Below, one piece after another: positions 34,804 through 43,865 of a DNA stretch of 64,000 nucleotides. Source of the DNA: Asanoa iriomotensis (lineage in GTDB: Bacteria > Actinomycetota > Actinomycetes > Mycobacteriales > Micromonosporaceae). Each line of letters opens with the position of its first letter. The first letter of the stretch is position 1. Under the pieces are notes generated by a model. The model was not told the origin of the DNA, did no database searches, and saw only the letters and a list, made by a program, of their open reading frames with translations. The translations under genes were made by a program, and so were the position numbers. The stretch spans positions 124,001-188,000 of the forward strand of contig NZ_BONC01000006.1 of the NCBI RefSeq assembly GCF_016862515.1, written 5' to 3'.

Positions 34804-35385
34804 TCAACCGGCCTGCGGGAGGTCGCCGCCGCCGGCCGTCTTGGTGCGCACGCGGGCGACGTACGTGCGCACGGTCGACTCGCCCACGCCGAGCCGCTTG
34901 GCCACGGCGGCCTGGCTGAGGCCCGCCCGGACCAGGTCGTACACCTCGCGCTCGCGCCGGCTCAGGCCCGCCGCCCGGGTGTGCCGCAGGGCGGCGTTCA
35001 GCGTGTGCGCCGAGTAGCTGAGCCCGCCGGACAGGCAGGTGCGGATCGCCGCCGCGAGCTCGACCACACCGGCGTCGCGGGCCACGTAGGCGGCGACGCC
35101 GGCGGTGACCGCCCGCTCCAGGAGGCCGTGCCGGGCCGGGCCGACCACCAGCACCGGCAGGTGCGGCCGGGCGGCGCGCAGCTGCTGGGCGAGGGCGATG
35201 CCGTCGCCGTCGGGCAGCCGCAGGTCGACGGTCACGACGTCGGGGGCGAGGGTCTCGACGACCCGGCGGGCCTCCACGACCGAGGCACTGCGACCGGCGA
35301 GCTCCGTGTTGGCGATCGTGGCGACCGCGCGGCTGATCGTGAGCTGGGTCGTCGCGTTGGCGTGGATGGCGAATACCGTCGCCAA
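34804..35385 (-). CDS. LuxR-family response regulator
   Basis: 193 aa. A receiver domain (VVTVDLRLPDGDGIALAQQL, Asp near 55) is followed by a LuxR HTH (LSRREREVYDLVRAGLSQAAVAKRLGVGESTVRTYVARV). The N terminus lacks the acidic pair normally near residue 10 (reads MATVFAIHANAT), so phosphorylation may be atypical. It converges on tadC and is divergent from the Ser/Thr kinase, which suggests control of the pilus locus. Confidence 0.85.
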   Translation of the reverse strand: MATVFAIHANATTQLTISRAVATIANTELAGRSASVVEARRVVETLAPDVVTVDLRLPDGDGIALAQQLRAARPHLPVLVVGPARHGLLERAVTAGVAAYVARDAGVVELAAAIRTCLSGGLSYSAHTLNAALRHTRAAGLSRREREVYDLVRAGLSQAAVAKRLGVGESTVRTYVARVRTKTAGGGDLPQAG

Positions 35386-35544
35386 TGCACCACTCCGATC
35401 CGGTCGGTCCCTTCCTTTGCCCCGTATGAAGTCCTGTCGACGGTACTTGACGTGGCTATGGATGGGCCAAGCGAATGCTTAGGTGACGGTTAGGTCTTGC
35501 TTAAATCGCCTGGATGATCCATTGCGGACGCGAGAGGAGGAGTC

Positions 35545-37623
35545 GTGGAGGAGGGCACGCTGCTCGGCGCGCGCTACCGGCTGACCAACCAGCTGGGCGC
35601 CGGCGGCATGGGCGTCGTGTGGCAGGCGTACGACAAGGTCCTCGACCGCGACGTGGCGATCAAGCTGTTGGCACCGCAGTTCGCTCGCGATGGCGAGTTT
35701 CGCCGCCGGATTCTCGCCGAGGCACGGGCCGCCGCGCGGCTCAACCATCCGCACATCGCCAGCGTCTACGACTACGGCGAGACGACGGGAGCCGGCGACC
35801 GGCGGCCGTACGTGGTGATGGAGCTGCTGCACGGCCGCTCCCTGGAACAGCGGCTCAAGCGCGGCGCGATCGGCGTGGAGCCGGCGCTGCGGATCTGCGC
35901 GGAGGTGGCGTCCGCGCTCGCCGCCGCACACGCCCGCGACGTCGTGCACCGCGACGTCAAGCCGGGCAACGTGATGCTGCCGGCCGGCGGCGCCAAGGTG
36001 GTCGACTTCGGACTCGCGGCGGTGGCCGGCGTGCACGACGTGATCGAGGGCGACCAGCTGCTCGGCACGCCGGCCTACCTGGCGCCGGAACGGCTCGACG
36101 GGCGCCCGGTGGTCGCCGCCACCGACGTGTACGCGCTCGCCCTGCTGCTCTACCGCCTGCTCGCGGGCCGCCTCCCGTGGACGGCCGAGACCAGCACCCA
36201 GATGCTCGAAGCACACATCTACCTGGAGCCGGCGCCGTTGCCGAACCTGCCCGGCGTGCCGCCGGTCGTCCGTGACCTGCTGCACCGCTGCCTGCGCAAG
36301 GAGCCCGACGAGCGGCCCGTCAGCCGCGAGGTGACCGTCACGCTGGCCCGGGCCGCCGGAGTGCGGGTCCCGCTCGACGGGCTCGAGGAGGCCGACCCCG
36401 ACGACGGCGACGAGGCACCCGCGGAGGTGGCACCCGACTCCCGGACGACCGCCGACCGGCGCCTGCCGACCGGTCGCGGCGCGTCGCGCACCGGCCCGGA
36501 GCCGTTCGCGGCACGGGTCGGCACCGGGCTCGACATGTCGCTCGACCACGTCAGCCTGCGGCGCCAGGCCAGCGTGATGCTGCGCGAGACGATCGGGTTC
36601 GACCTGGCCATCTGGGCGGTGCTCGACCCGGCGACGCTGATGTGGGCGGCGTGCGTGGTCGACGGCGGGCCGCACGACCACTCACTGGAACGGGAGCTGT
36701 TCGCCAACGAGTACGGGCAGGACGACGTGCTGCGGCTCGTGGACCTGACCGGGGACCAGCGGATCGGGACGCTGCACGGCGCGACCCACGGCGATCCGGA
36801 GCTGAGTCCCCGGTTCCGGTCCATCCTGCGGCCGCGGGGGTTCACCGACGAGCTGCGGCAGTCGTTCCACGACGCCGACGGCACGTGGGGCGCCCTGTTC
36901 GCCTACCGGGCCGGCGGTGTGTTCTCGGCCGACGAGCTGGCCCAGCTCGCGCCGGCCGGACGGCTGCTCGGCGCGGCGATGCACAACGCCTTGGCACGCG
37001 GGAACCCGCCGCCCGCGCCTGCCCCGGCCGCCCCCGCACCGGCCGAGCCGCCGCGCGTCTCCCGGTTCCGGCGGCGCCGCGCGGAGCTCGCACCGGCACC
37101 CGTGTCACCGGCGGTCCCGGAAGCGCCGGACTCCGAGTCGGGCCGCCTGATGCTGGCCGCCGACGGCCGCCTGCTCGACGTGACGGCGTCCGCCCGCGGG
37201 GTCCTCGACGCGGTGGAGCTCGACCGGGTCGGCGGCGCGGTCGCGAAGGGCCGGCGGACCGGCCTGATCGACACGTCGGGCGGGCTGCGGTACGACGGCC
37301 GCTGGCTGGCCTTCCACGCCGTCGACCTGGACAGCGCGATCGCCGTGACGGTCGGCCGCATCCGCCCGCACGAGATCAGCGCCTTCGTCGTCCGGGCCCG
37401 CGGGCTGCAGGGCTGGCACGGCAAGCTGCTGGGCGCGGTCGCCCGTGGCCGCAACACCCGCCAGATCGCCCGCGAGCTGGGCCTGTCCGTCTACGCGGTC
37501 GAGGACGGCCTGACCGAGCTGCTGACCGCCTTCCGTGCCGGCAGCCGGGGTGAGCTGCTGTCGAGCCTGTTCTTCGACCACTACGTGCCGTTCCACGCCT
37601 CGGACGTCATCCTGCCGCGTTGA
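35545..37623 (+). CDS. Ser/Thr kinase with GAF-like and LuxR-type HTH regions
   Basis: 692 aa from the GTG at 35545, with GAGAGGAGGAG upstream. Kinase domain 1-270: GAGGMGVVW loop, Lys40, HRDVKPGN with Asp137, DFG with Asp154. No transmembrane helix. Residues ~335-490 resemble a GAF sensor (SLRRQASVMLRETIGFDLAIWAVLD). Residues ~600-690 end in a LuxR-like HTH (LLGAVARGRNTRQIARELGLS). The fusion suggests a cytoplasmic sensor kinase that binds DNA itself. It sits between the tad regulator and another kinase. Confidence 0.85.
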   Translation: MEEGTLLGARYRLTNQLGAGGMGVVWQAYDKVLDRDVAIKLLAPQFARDGEFRRRILAEARAAARLNHPHIASVYDYGETTGAGDRRPYVVMELLHGRSLEQRLKRGAIGVEPALRICAEVASALAAAHARDVVHRDVKPGNVMLPAGGAKVVDFGLAAVAGVHDVIEGDQLLGTPAYLAPERLDGRPVVAATDVYALALLLYRLLAGRLPWTAETSTQMLEAHIYLEPAPLPNLPGVPPVVRDLLHRCLRKEPDERPVSREVTVTLARAAGVRVPLDGLEEADPDDGDEAPAEVAPDSRTTADRRLPTGRGASRTGPEPFAARVGTGLDMSLDHVSLRRQASVMLRETIGFDLAIWAVLDPATLMWAACVVDGGPHDHSLERELFANEYGQDDVLRLVDLTGDQRIGTLHGATHGDPELSPRFRSILRPRGFTDELRQSFHDADGTWGALFAYRAGGVFSADELAQLAPAGRLLGAAMHNALARGNPPPAPAPAAPAPAEPPRVSRFRRRRAELAPAPVSPAVPEAPDSESGRLMLAADGRLLDVTASARGVLDAVELDRVGGAVAKGRRTGLIDTSGGLRYDGRWLAFHAVDLDSAIAVTVGRIRPHEISAFVVRARGLQGWHGKLLGAVARGRNTRQIARELGLSVYAVEDGLTELLTAFRAGSRGELLSSLFFDHYVPFHASDVILPR

Positions 37624-38962
37624 CCACGGGGGTTGCGGCAACGGTCCCACCCTCGTCGGGCGCCGAGGTTTCGGTCGGTGCCGGCTCGGGGGAGGACGTC
37701 GGCTCCGGAGCCTGCGCCGGCGACTCGGCACCGGTCGACGGATCCTCGCCGGCCTGCCCCGGCGGGCTCGCGGTGACGGCGCCGGCCGGCGGGGTGGTGC
37801 CCGACACCTCGGGCCTGGCGGTCCGCCGTCCGGTCGGGCTCGGGAAGGTGGCGGGCACACCGCTGACCGGCAGCGGGTCGTCGCCGGACGGCTCTGCGCC
37901 GGCCGGTTGTTCGGCGTCGCCGGTTGCGGCCGGTTGTGGGGATGGACCGCCCGGGCGCGGGATCAGGCCCGCCGGGTCGGCGATCGCGAGCCCGGCCAGC
38001 AGCACCGCGACCAGCACGAGCACCGCGCCGGCCAGCCGGCGCCGCGGCCTGCTGCGCGGCTCGTCTTCCGTCGGGGCGGGCGTCTGGTCCTCCGTCGTCG
38101 GCGGCACGGCGGCGCGCGCCGCGAGCACGGCCGTCGCGGCGCCGGTCTGCCCACCGTCGACGGCGTCGGCCAGCGCGGCGGCGCTGTCGAACCGCAGGGC
38201 CGGCTCCTTGGCCATCGCGGTCTCGACGATGCGGCGGAGCTGCGCCGGCACGTGGTCGGGCAGCGGCGGTGGATCCTCGTGGAGGTGGCGCAGCGCCACG
38301 GTGAGGGCGTTGCCGTCCTCGAACGGCGGCCGGCCGGCCAGGCAGTGGTACGTGACGGCGCCGAGCGCGTACACGTCGGTCAGTGGGGTGATCTCCTGTT
38401 TGGCCACCTGCTCCGGAGCCATGTAGAGCGCGGTGCCCACCACCTCGTCCACCCGCGTGTGCGACATCCCGCCGGCGGTGACCGCGACACCGAAGTCGAT
38501 GAGGACGACCGCGCCGCCCGGGGTGACGATCATGTTGCTCGGCTTGACGTCGCGGTGCACCACGCCGGCGTCGTGCACCGCCTGCAGGGCCCGCGCCGCC
38601 TGGGCGACGATCGACCGCGTCTCGGCGGGGTCGAGCGGGCCGGCCTCGGCGATGCGCCGGGAGAGCGGCTCGCCGTCGACGTTCGCCATCGCGATGTACG
38701 CGGCGCCGGTCCCGTCCGGCAGGTCGGTCTCGCCGTAGTCGTAGACGTCCGCGACGCCCGGATGGTGCAGAGCGGCCATCGCCCGCGCCTCGCTGCGGAA
38801 CCGCGCCTGTGCGGTCTCGTCGACGATGCCGCGCAGCAGCTTGACGGCGACGGTGCGGCGCAGGACGGTGTCGGTCGCCCGCCACACCTCGCCCATGCCA
38901 CCGGTGGCGATCGGCGCGTCGAGGCGGTAACGGTCGTCGACGAGCAGCCCGGGCTCAACCAT
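37607..38962 (-). CDS. Membrane Ser/Thr protein kinase (PknB-like)
   Basis: 451 aa from the ATG at 38962 (MVEPGLLVDDRYRLDAPI); longer upstream reading is unsupported. Kinase domain 1-270 with ATGGMGEVW, Lys41, HRDVKPSN, DFGVA and APEQ. One membrane helix at ~295-315 (GAVLVLVAVLLAGLAIA), then ~135 residues of Pro/Ser/Thr/Glu-rich extracellular tail with no PASTA repeat. It converges with the LuxR-type kinase gene, overlapping it by 17 bp. Confidence 0.9.
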   Translation of the reverse strand: MVEPGLLVDDRYRLDAPIATGGMGEVWRATDTVLRRTVAVKLLRGIVDETAQARFRSEARAMAALHHPGVADVYDYGETDLPDGTGAAYIAMANVDGEPLSRRIAEAGPLDPAETRSIVAQAARALQAVHDAGVVHRDVKPSNMIVTPGGAVVLIDFGVAVTAGGMSHTRVDEVVGTALYMAPEQVAKQEITPLTDVYALGAVTYHCLAGRPPFEDGNALTVALRHLHEDPPPLPDHVPAQLRRIVETAMAKEPALRFDSAAALADAVDGGQTGAATAVLAARAAVPPTTEDQTPAPTEDEPRSRPRRRLAGAVLVLVAVLLAGLAIADPAGLIPRPGGPSPQPAATGDAEQPAGAEPSGDDPLPVSGVPATFPSPTGRRTARPEVSGTTPPAGAVTASPPGQAGEDPSTGAESPAQAPEPTSSPEPAPTETSAPDEGGTVAATPVVNAAG

Positions 38963-39011
38963 GCCGAAGTGGATACCCAGGTGGCGGCCCGGCAAGCCTG
39001 CATTGTCAAGA

Positions 39012-39064
39012 ACGGCCGGGGCGGTTTGCGGCACCCGATTGAAGTTGGGTTCCGCCCCGGCCGT
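39012..39064. repeat. Long-armed inverted repeat in a 229-bp intergenic region
   Basis: ACGGCCGGGGCGG (39012-39024) and CCGCCCCGGCCGT (39052-39064) are exact complements, 13 bp, separated by 27 bp. The element lies upstream of the kinase start and before the DUF6458 gene. It could be a bidirectional regulatory site; nothing else was seen in 38963-39191. Confidence 0.45.
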
Positions 39065-39191
39065 CCAGTGGGTTCCCAGCCCCACCGCCCATACAGCGCG
39101 CGACCGGGCGTGCGCGTCACACACCGCGTTTGCGGCCCGGCGGCCGATGGGTAAGACCTGCGCACGGCACCCGAACACGAGGAGGACCGGC

Positions 39192-39458
39192 GTGGGTATC
39201 GGAGCAAGTATCTTCCTGATCGCGATCGGTGCGATCCTGGCGTTCGCTGTCGACCTGAACCTCGGCAGCCTGGACCTCACCGTCGTCGGCTGGATTCTCA
39301 TGGCCGTCGGCGTGCTGGGGCTCATCATGACGGCGCTGATCTGGGGTCGGCGGCGCCCGGTCGTCGCGCCGACGGTCGAGGAGCGCGAGGTTGTCACCGA
39401 GCGGCCGGTCTCGTACCGGCGCGTCGAGCGGCGCAGCGACTACGACCCGCCACTGTAG
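39192..39458 (+). CDS. Small two-helix membrane protein, DUF6458-like
   Basis: 88 aa from the GTG at 39192, preceded by GGAGG. MGIGASIFLIAIGAILAFAV and a second helix with WILMAVGVLGLIMTALIW, then a charged tail with EREVVTERPVSYRR. This pattern is common in actinobacteria; function unknown. Confidence 0.8.
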   Translation: MGIGASIFLIAIGAILAFAVDLNLGSLDLTVVGWILMAVGVLGLIMTALIWGRRRPVVAPTVEEREVVTERPVSYRRVERRSDYDPPL

Positions 39459-39573
39459 ACACACGCTCGGTGCGGGTCGCGTCGGACTGACCCGCACCGG
39501 TGGCCCCGGGGCGCGCGACACGCCAAATGCGACTACGCTGCGCGTGTCTAGCTCGCCCGGAAGGACGGCCACC

Positions 39574-40395
39574 ATGACGGACAACGCGCCCCTCGTCGAC
39601 GGCGACGAAACCGCGCCGACGATCGACACCACGACGGCGCATTCCGCGCGGATCTGGAACTACTGGCTCGGCGGCAAGGACAACTTCGAGGTCGACCGCG
39701 CCGTCGGCGACGAGATCCTCGGCATCCTGCCCGACGTCGCCGACCTGGCCCGCGCCTCCCGCGGCTTCCTGGAGCGGTCGGTCACGTTCCTGGCCGAGTC
39801 TGGCGTGCGGCAGTTCCTCGACATCGGCACCGGGCTCCCGACCGCCAACAACACCCACCAGGTCGCGCAGGCGATCGCGCCCGAGTCGCGCATCGTCTAC
39901 GTCGACAACGACCCGCTGGTGCTCGTGCACGCCCGGGCCCTGCTCGTGGGCACCCCGGCCGGCGCCACCGCCTACGTCGAGGCGGACCTGCGCGACCCGG
40001 GTCGCATCCTGGCCGAAGCGGCGAAGACGCTCGACTTCGACCAGCCCGTCGCCATCACGCTGATGGGCATCCTCCACCACGTCACCGACACCGCGCAGGC
40101 CTCCGCGATCCTCGGCCAGCTCATGGCGGCGGTGCCTTCGGGCAGCTACCTCGCGCTGTCCCACGCCACCAACGTCATCCACGGCGCGGCCTCCGACGAC
40201 GTGGTGAAGCAGTGGAACGAGGTCGGTGGCGAGCCGATCCTGCTGCGCAGCCCCGAGGAGATCGCCGACTTCTGCGCGGGCCTCGAGATCGTCCCGCCGG
40301 GCGCCGTCTCGGTCTCCCGCTGGCACGCGCCCGAGGTCGACGGCGTGCTCCCGCCCGAGGTCGACGAGTTCGGCGTGGTCGCCCGCAAGCCCTGA
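39574..40395 (+). CDS. SAM-dependent methyltransferase, SAV2177/DUF574 family
   Basis: 273 aa from the ATG at 39574. Family signature SARIWNYWLGGKDNFEVDRA at the N terminus, then SAM motif FLDIGTGLPT and RIVYVDNDPLVL. Many paralogues of this family exist in actinomycetes; substrates are unknown. The product is cytoplasmic and ends just before phoD. Confidence 0.9.
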   Translation: MTDNAPLVDGDETAPTIDTTTAHSARIWNYWLGGKDNFEVDRAVGDEILGILPDVADLARASRGFLERSVTFLAESGVRQFLDIGTGLPTANNTHQVAQAIAPESRIVYVDNDPLVLVHARALLVGTPAGATAYVEADLRDPGRILAEAAKTLDFDQPVAITLMGILHHVTDTAQASAILGQLMAAVPSGSYLALSHATNVIHGAASDDVVKQWNEVGGEPILLRSPEEIADFCAGLEIVPPGAVSVSRWHAPEVDGVLPPEVDEFGVVARKP

Positions 40396-40401
40396 CGCCG
40401 C

Positions 40402-41997
40402 TTGACCGGCAACCATCTCGGCCGGCGCGGGCTGCTGCGGCTCGGTGGTGTCAGCGCGGCCGCGGTCCTGCTCGGCACCGGGGCGTTCGTCTCGAGCCGG
40501 CCGCACAAGGAGCCGCGGTTCCAGACCGACCCGTTCAGCCTCGGGGTCGCCTCCGGCGACCCGTTGCCGGACGGCGTCGTGCTGTGGACCCGGCTCGCCC
40601 CGGATCCGCTCGCACCGGACGGACTGGGCGGCATGCCGCCCACCCCGGTCCGGGTCCGCTGGCAGGTCGCCACCGACGAGCGGTTCCGGCATGTGGTCCG
40701 CTACGGCTACGTCGAGACGAGTCCGGAGCTGGCCCACTCGGTGCACGCCGAGGTGCACGGTCTGGCGCCGGGCCGCGGCTACTTCTACCGGTTCGCCGCC
40801 GGCAACGCCGAGAGCCCCGTGGGCCGCACGCGGACCGCACCCGCCGTCGGCGACCCGGTCGGGCGGCTGCGGTTCGCGTTCGCGTCCTGCCAGGCCTGGC
40901 AGGACGGCTTCTACACCGCCTACCGGCACATGGCGGCGGAGGATCTCGACTTCGTCGTCCACCTCGGCGACTACATCTACGAGAACGGCATCCCGAGCGA
41001 CGGCGCGACCCGCCAGGTCCCGTTGCCGGGGCACCTCGGCTGGGAGGCCGTGACCCTCGAGCGCTACCGGACCCAGTACGCGCTCTACAAGAGCGACCCG
41101 GACCTGCGTGCCGCACACGCCGCGTTCCCGTGGCTGGTCACGTTGGACGACCACGACGTCGAGAACGGCTGGGCCGGCGACGTGCCGGAGCGCAACACGC
41201 TCACGCCCACCCGCGCCGAGTTCCTGCGACGGCGGGCGGCGGCGTTCCGCGCCCTCTACGAGCACCTGCCGATCCGCAGCACCGCATTGCCGGTGGGCCC
41301 GGAGATGCGGGTGTTCCGGCGGTTCACCTACGGCGACCTGGCCGAGTTCAACCTGCTCGACACCCGGCAGCACCGGTCCCCGCTGGCCGATCCGGAGACG
41401 CGTGAGCGGTTCGACCCGGCGCGCACCCTGACCGGGGAGGCGCAGGAGCGCTGGCTGCTCGACGGGCTGGCCGCGTCACGGGCGCGGTGGAACGTGATCG
41501 CACAGCAGATCCGGGTCGCGCAGTTCTACCACGGGGCGCGGGCCGTCCCGCCGCAGGACAGCGGAACGGGCTTCGGGATGGACAGCTGGGACGGGTACGT
41601 CGCGTCCCGCGACCGGATCTTCGGCGGCATCGCGGCGCGGCGGGTCGCCAACCCGGTCGTGCTGACCGGCGACTGGCACCGCAACCTCGTGGCCGACATC
41701 AAGGCCGACTACGCCGACCCGGACTCCGCGACCGTCGCCACGGAGCTCGTCGGCACGTCGATCAGCTCCGGTGGCGACGGCACGGACGTCGACGACCTCG
41801 GCCGCACCCGCGTGGCCGGCAACCCGCACGTGAAGTTCTACAACGTCCAGCGCGGCTACGTCTCGTGCCGGCTCGACCATCGCCTGTGGACGACCAATTT
41901 CACGGTCGTGCCCTGGGTACGCACACCAAACGCGCCGGCGGCCGTCCGGGCCACGTTCGTGGTCGAGGACGGCCGGCCGGGCGCCGCGCCCGGGTGA
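40402..41997 (+). CDS. phoD: PhoD-like alkaline phosphatase/phosphodiesterase
   Basis: 531 aa. The TTG at 40402 gives a Tat-type signal (RRGLLRLGGVSAAAVLLGTG), fitting the family. Metal-binding motifs are visible: FASCQAWQDG, VHLGDYIYENG, TLDDHDVENGW and VLTGDWHRN. It is a secreted Ca/Fe-dependent enzyme that frees phosphate from phosphoesters. No Pho box was recognised. Starts 6 bp after the methyltransferase. Confidence 0.9.
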   Translation: MTGNHLGRRGLLRLGGVSAAAVLLGTGAFVSSRPHKEPRFQTDPFSLGVASGDPLPDGVVLWTRLAPDPLAPDGLGGMPPTPVRVRWQVATDERFRHVVRYGYVETSPELAHSVHAEVHGLAPGRGYFYRFAAGNAESPVGRTRTAPAVGDPVGRLRFAFASCQAWQDGFYTAYRHMAAEDLDFVVHLGDYIYENGIPSDGATRQVPLPGHLGWEAVTLERYRTQYALYKSDPDLRAAHAAFPWLVTLDDHDVENGWAGDVPERNTLTPTRAEFLRRRAAAFRALYEHLPIRSTALPVGPEMRVFRRFTYGDLAEFNLLDTRQHRSPLADPETRERFDPARTLTGEAQERWLLDGLAASRARWNVIAQQIRVAQFYHGARAVPPQDSGTGFGMDSWDGYVASRDRIFGGIAARRVANPVVLTGDWHRNLVADIKADYADPDSATVATELVGTSISSGGDGTDVDDLGRTRVAGNPHVKFYNVQRGYVSCRLDHRLWTTNFTVVPWVRTPNAPAAVRATFVVEDGRPGAAPG

Positions 41998-43188
41998 TCA
42001 GGCGGCCCGCGACCACCGTGGACGGTGCGCGTTCGTCGCGGCGCGCAGGACCCACTCGACCGGTCCGTACTGGTGAGCCGCCAGCCAGCGGGCGCTGACC
42101 ACCGCCTGCGCGGCGAAGATGACGACGGCGAGCCCGACCGCGGCCAGTGGTGACACGTCGCCGATCAGCCCGAACCCCCACCCGGTGAAGACGACGGCGC
42201 AGACCACCGACTGCGCGAGGTAGTTGGTCAGCGCCATCCGGCCCGCGGGTGCGAGGGCGGCGGCAACCCGGTGGCCCGACGGGGTGCCGAAGAACCGCAG
42301 CAGGGTGGCGACGTACGCCGCGGACAGCAGCGGAGCGGTCACCACGGTGAGCGCCACCGCGGCCATGTTCAGCCCGGTCGTGCCGCCGGTCGACGCGAGC
42401 ACCACCGCACCGGCCAGGCCCACCGGGTAGCCGACGAGTTGGACGATCGACAGCGCACGGCGGTGCCGGTGCGCTTCGGCCAGCAGGCGGCGCTTGCCGG
42501 CGGCGAGGCCGACCAGGAACGCGGCCAGCGCCGCCGGCGCCTGCAACCCGGCCAGGGCCCCCAGCATCTGCGGCATCGAGCGGAGGTGCTCGGCGATCAC
42601 GGTGGCCGGGTTGCCCGCCAGCGCCGCGGTGGATCGCTGCCCGGCGGCCAGCGCGGCGGCCGTGTCCGTGGCCGGGACCGCGCCGCTGAGGGAGGCGAGC
42701 GCGATGAACGACGCGACCAGCACGGTCAGCCCGACCGCCGTGATCATCGCGGTCCGCGGGCCGACCCGGCGCATCGCGAGCAGGACCAGGCCCAGCACGG
42801 CGTACGTCGTGAGGATGTCGCCGTGGAAGAACAGCAGCGCGTGCGCGGCACCGAGCACGAACAGCACCGCGAGCCGGCGCAGCATCCGGGCGCGGAACGA
42901 GGCTCCGGCGCGGGCCGCGGAGTCCGTCTGCAGCGTGAAGCTGTAGCCGAACAGGAACGAGAACAGAAGGTAGAACTTCAGCTCGAAGACCAGCGCGACC
43001 ACCCACCGGACGGCGTCGTCCACACCGGACGCGTACGCCGGGTCGTCGATCCCGTGCCACGGATAGGCGGTCGCGAAGAACGCGATGTTGACCACGAGGA
43101 TGCCGAACAGCGCGAACCCGCGCAGGGCGTCGACGTCGAGGATGCGGCGGGTGGCGGTGTCCGGCCGGGCCGGGGCGGAGGTCGTCAT
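41998..43188 (-). CDS. DUF418 multi-pass membrane protein
   Basis: 396 aa with about ten membrane helices. The N terminus RRILDVDALRGFALFGILVVNI and the C-terminal DUF418 region (FGTPSGHRVAAALAPAGRMALTNYL; YGPVEWVLRA) are typical. Family function is unclear, perhaps acyl transfer or transport. Divergent from a TetR gene across 84 bp that contain a long palindrome, so it is the likely TetR target. Confidence 0.88.
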   Translation of the reverse strand: MTTSAPARPDTATRRILDVDALRGFALFGILVVNIAFFATAYPWHGIDDPAYASGVDDAVRWVVALVFELKFYLLFSFLFGYSFTLQTDSAARAGASFRARMLRRLAVLFVLGAAHALLFFHGDILTTYAVLGLVLLAMRRVGPRTAMITAVGLTVLVASFIALASLSGAVPATDTAAALAAGQRSTAALAGNPATVIAEHLRSMPQMLGALAGLQAPAALAAFLVGLAAGKRRLLAEAHRHRRALSIVQLVGYPVGLAGAVVLASTGGTTGLNMAAVALTVVTAPLLSAAYVATLLRFFGTPSGHRVAAALAPAGRMALTNYLAQSVVCAVVFTGWGFGLIGDVSPLAAVGLAVVIFAAQAVVSARWLAAHQYGPVEWVLRAATNAHRPRWSRAA

Positions 43189-43208
43189 GCCGATGAATAT
43201 ACGTACGT

Positions 43209-43239
43209 CCTATACAAATGTCTATGACGTTTGTATAGG
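43209..43239. promoter_or_regulatory. TetR operator candidate between DUF418 gene and tetR
   Basis: CCTATACAAA and TTTGTATAGG, 10-bp perfect arms with an 11-bp centre. The region is AT-rich compared with its surroundings. It lies between the two divergent starts (43188 and 43273) and probably binds the TetR product. Confidence 0.7.
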
Positions 43240-43272
43240 ACGCTTGTTTAGCTGTCGGCTAGACTCACCGCC

Positions 43273-43833
43273 GTGGGTCATCGGGAACAGCTCCTCGAAG
43301 GTGCCAAGCGCTGCCTGCTCGAGCGGGGCTACGCGCACACGACGGCGCGCGACATCGTCGCCGCGTCCGGCACCAACCTGGCGTCGATCGGCTACCACTT
43401 CGGCTCGAAGGAGGCCCTGCTCAACGCCGCGATGATCGAGGCTATGGACGAGTGGGGGACCGAGCTCGAGCGGGCCATCCAGGTCGATCCGGACGCCGGC
43501 CCCCTGGAGCGCGTCGAGGCCGTCTGGGCCGGCGTCGTCGAGTCGATCGCCGCCAACCCGCGACTCTGGTTCGCCAGCGTCGACGTGCTCACCCAGACCA
43601 GCCAGAACCCTGAGCTGGCCCAGCGCCTGGCCGCCGCGATGGACACCGGCCGGACCAGCTTCACCGACCTGGTCCTGGGCGACGCCCCGGAAGGCGAGCC
43701 GCGGCCCGCGGTCGGCGCACTGGTGATGGCCGTGATCACGGGGCTGACGGTGCAGCGGCTGCTCGACCCGGAACGCGCGCCGAGCGCCGAAGACCTGGTC
43801 GGTGCTCTGCGGGCGGTGGTCGCCGCGCGCTGA
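43273..43833 (+). CDS. TetR-family transcriptional regulator
   Basis: 186 aa from the GTG at 43273. HTH: LERGYAHTTARDIVAASGTNLASIGYHFGSKEALL; ligand domain from ~60. Context points to control of the divergent DUF418 gene and of itself through the palindrome at 43209-43239. Confidence 0.9.
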   Translation: MGHREQLLEGAKRCLLERGYAHTTARDIVAASGTNLASIGYHFGSKEALLNAAMIEAMDEWGTELERAIQVDPDAGPLERVEAVWAGVVESIAANPRLWFASVDVLTQTSQNPELAQRLAAAMDTGRTSFTDLVLGDAPEGEPRPAVGALVMAVITGLTVQRLLDPERAPSAEDLVGALRAVVAAR

Positions 43834-43865
43834 TCGCGACGGAGCTACGTTTGCCCCGTCGGCCG

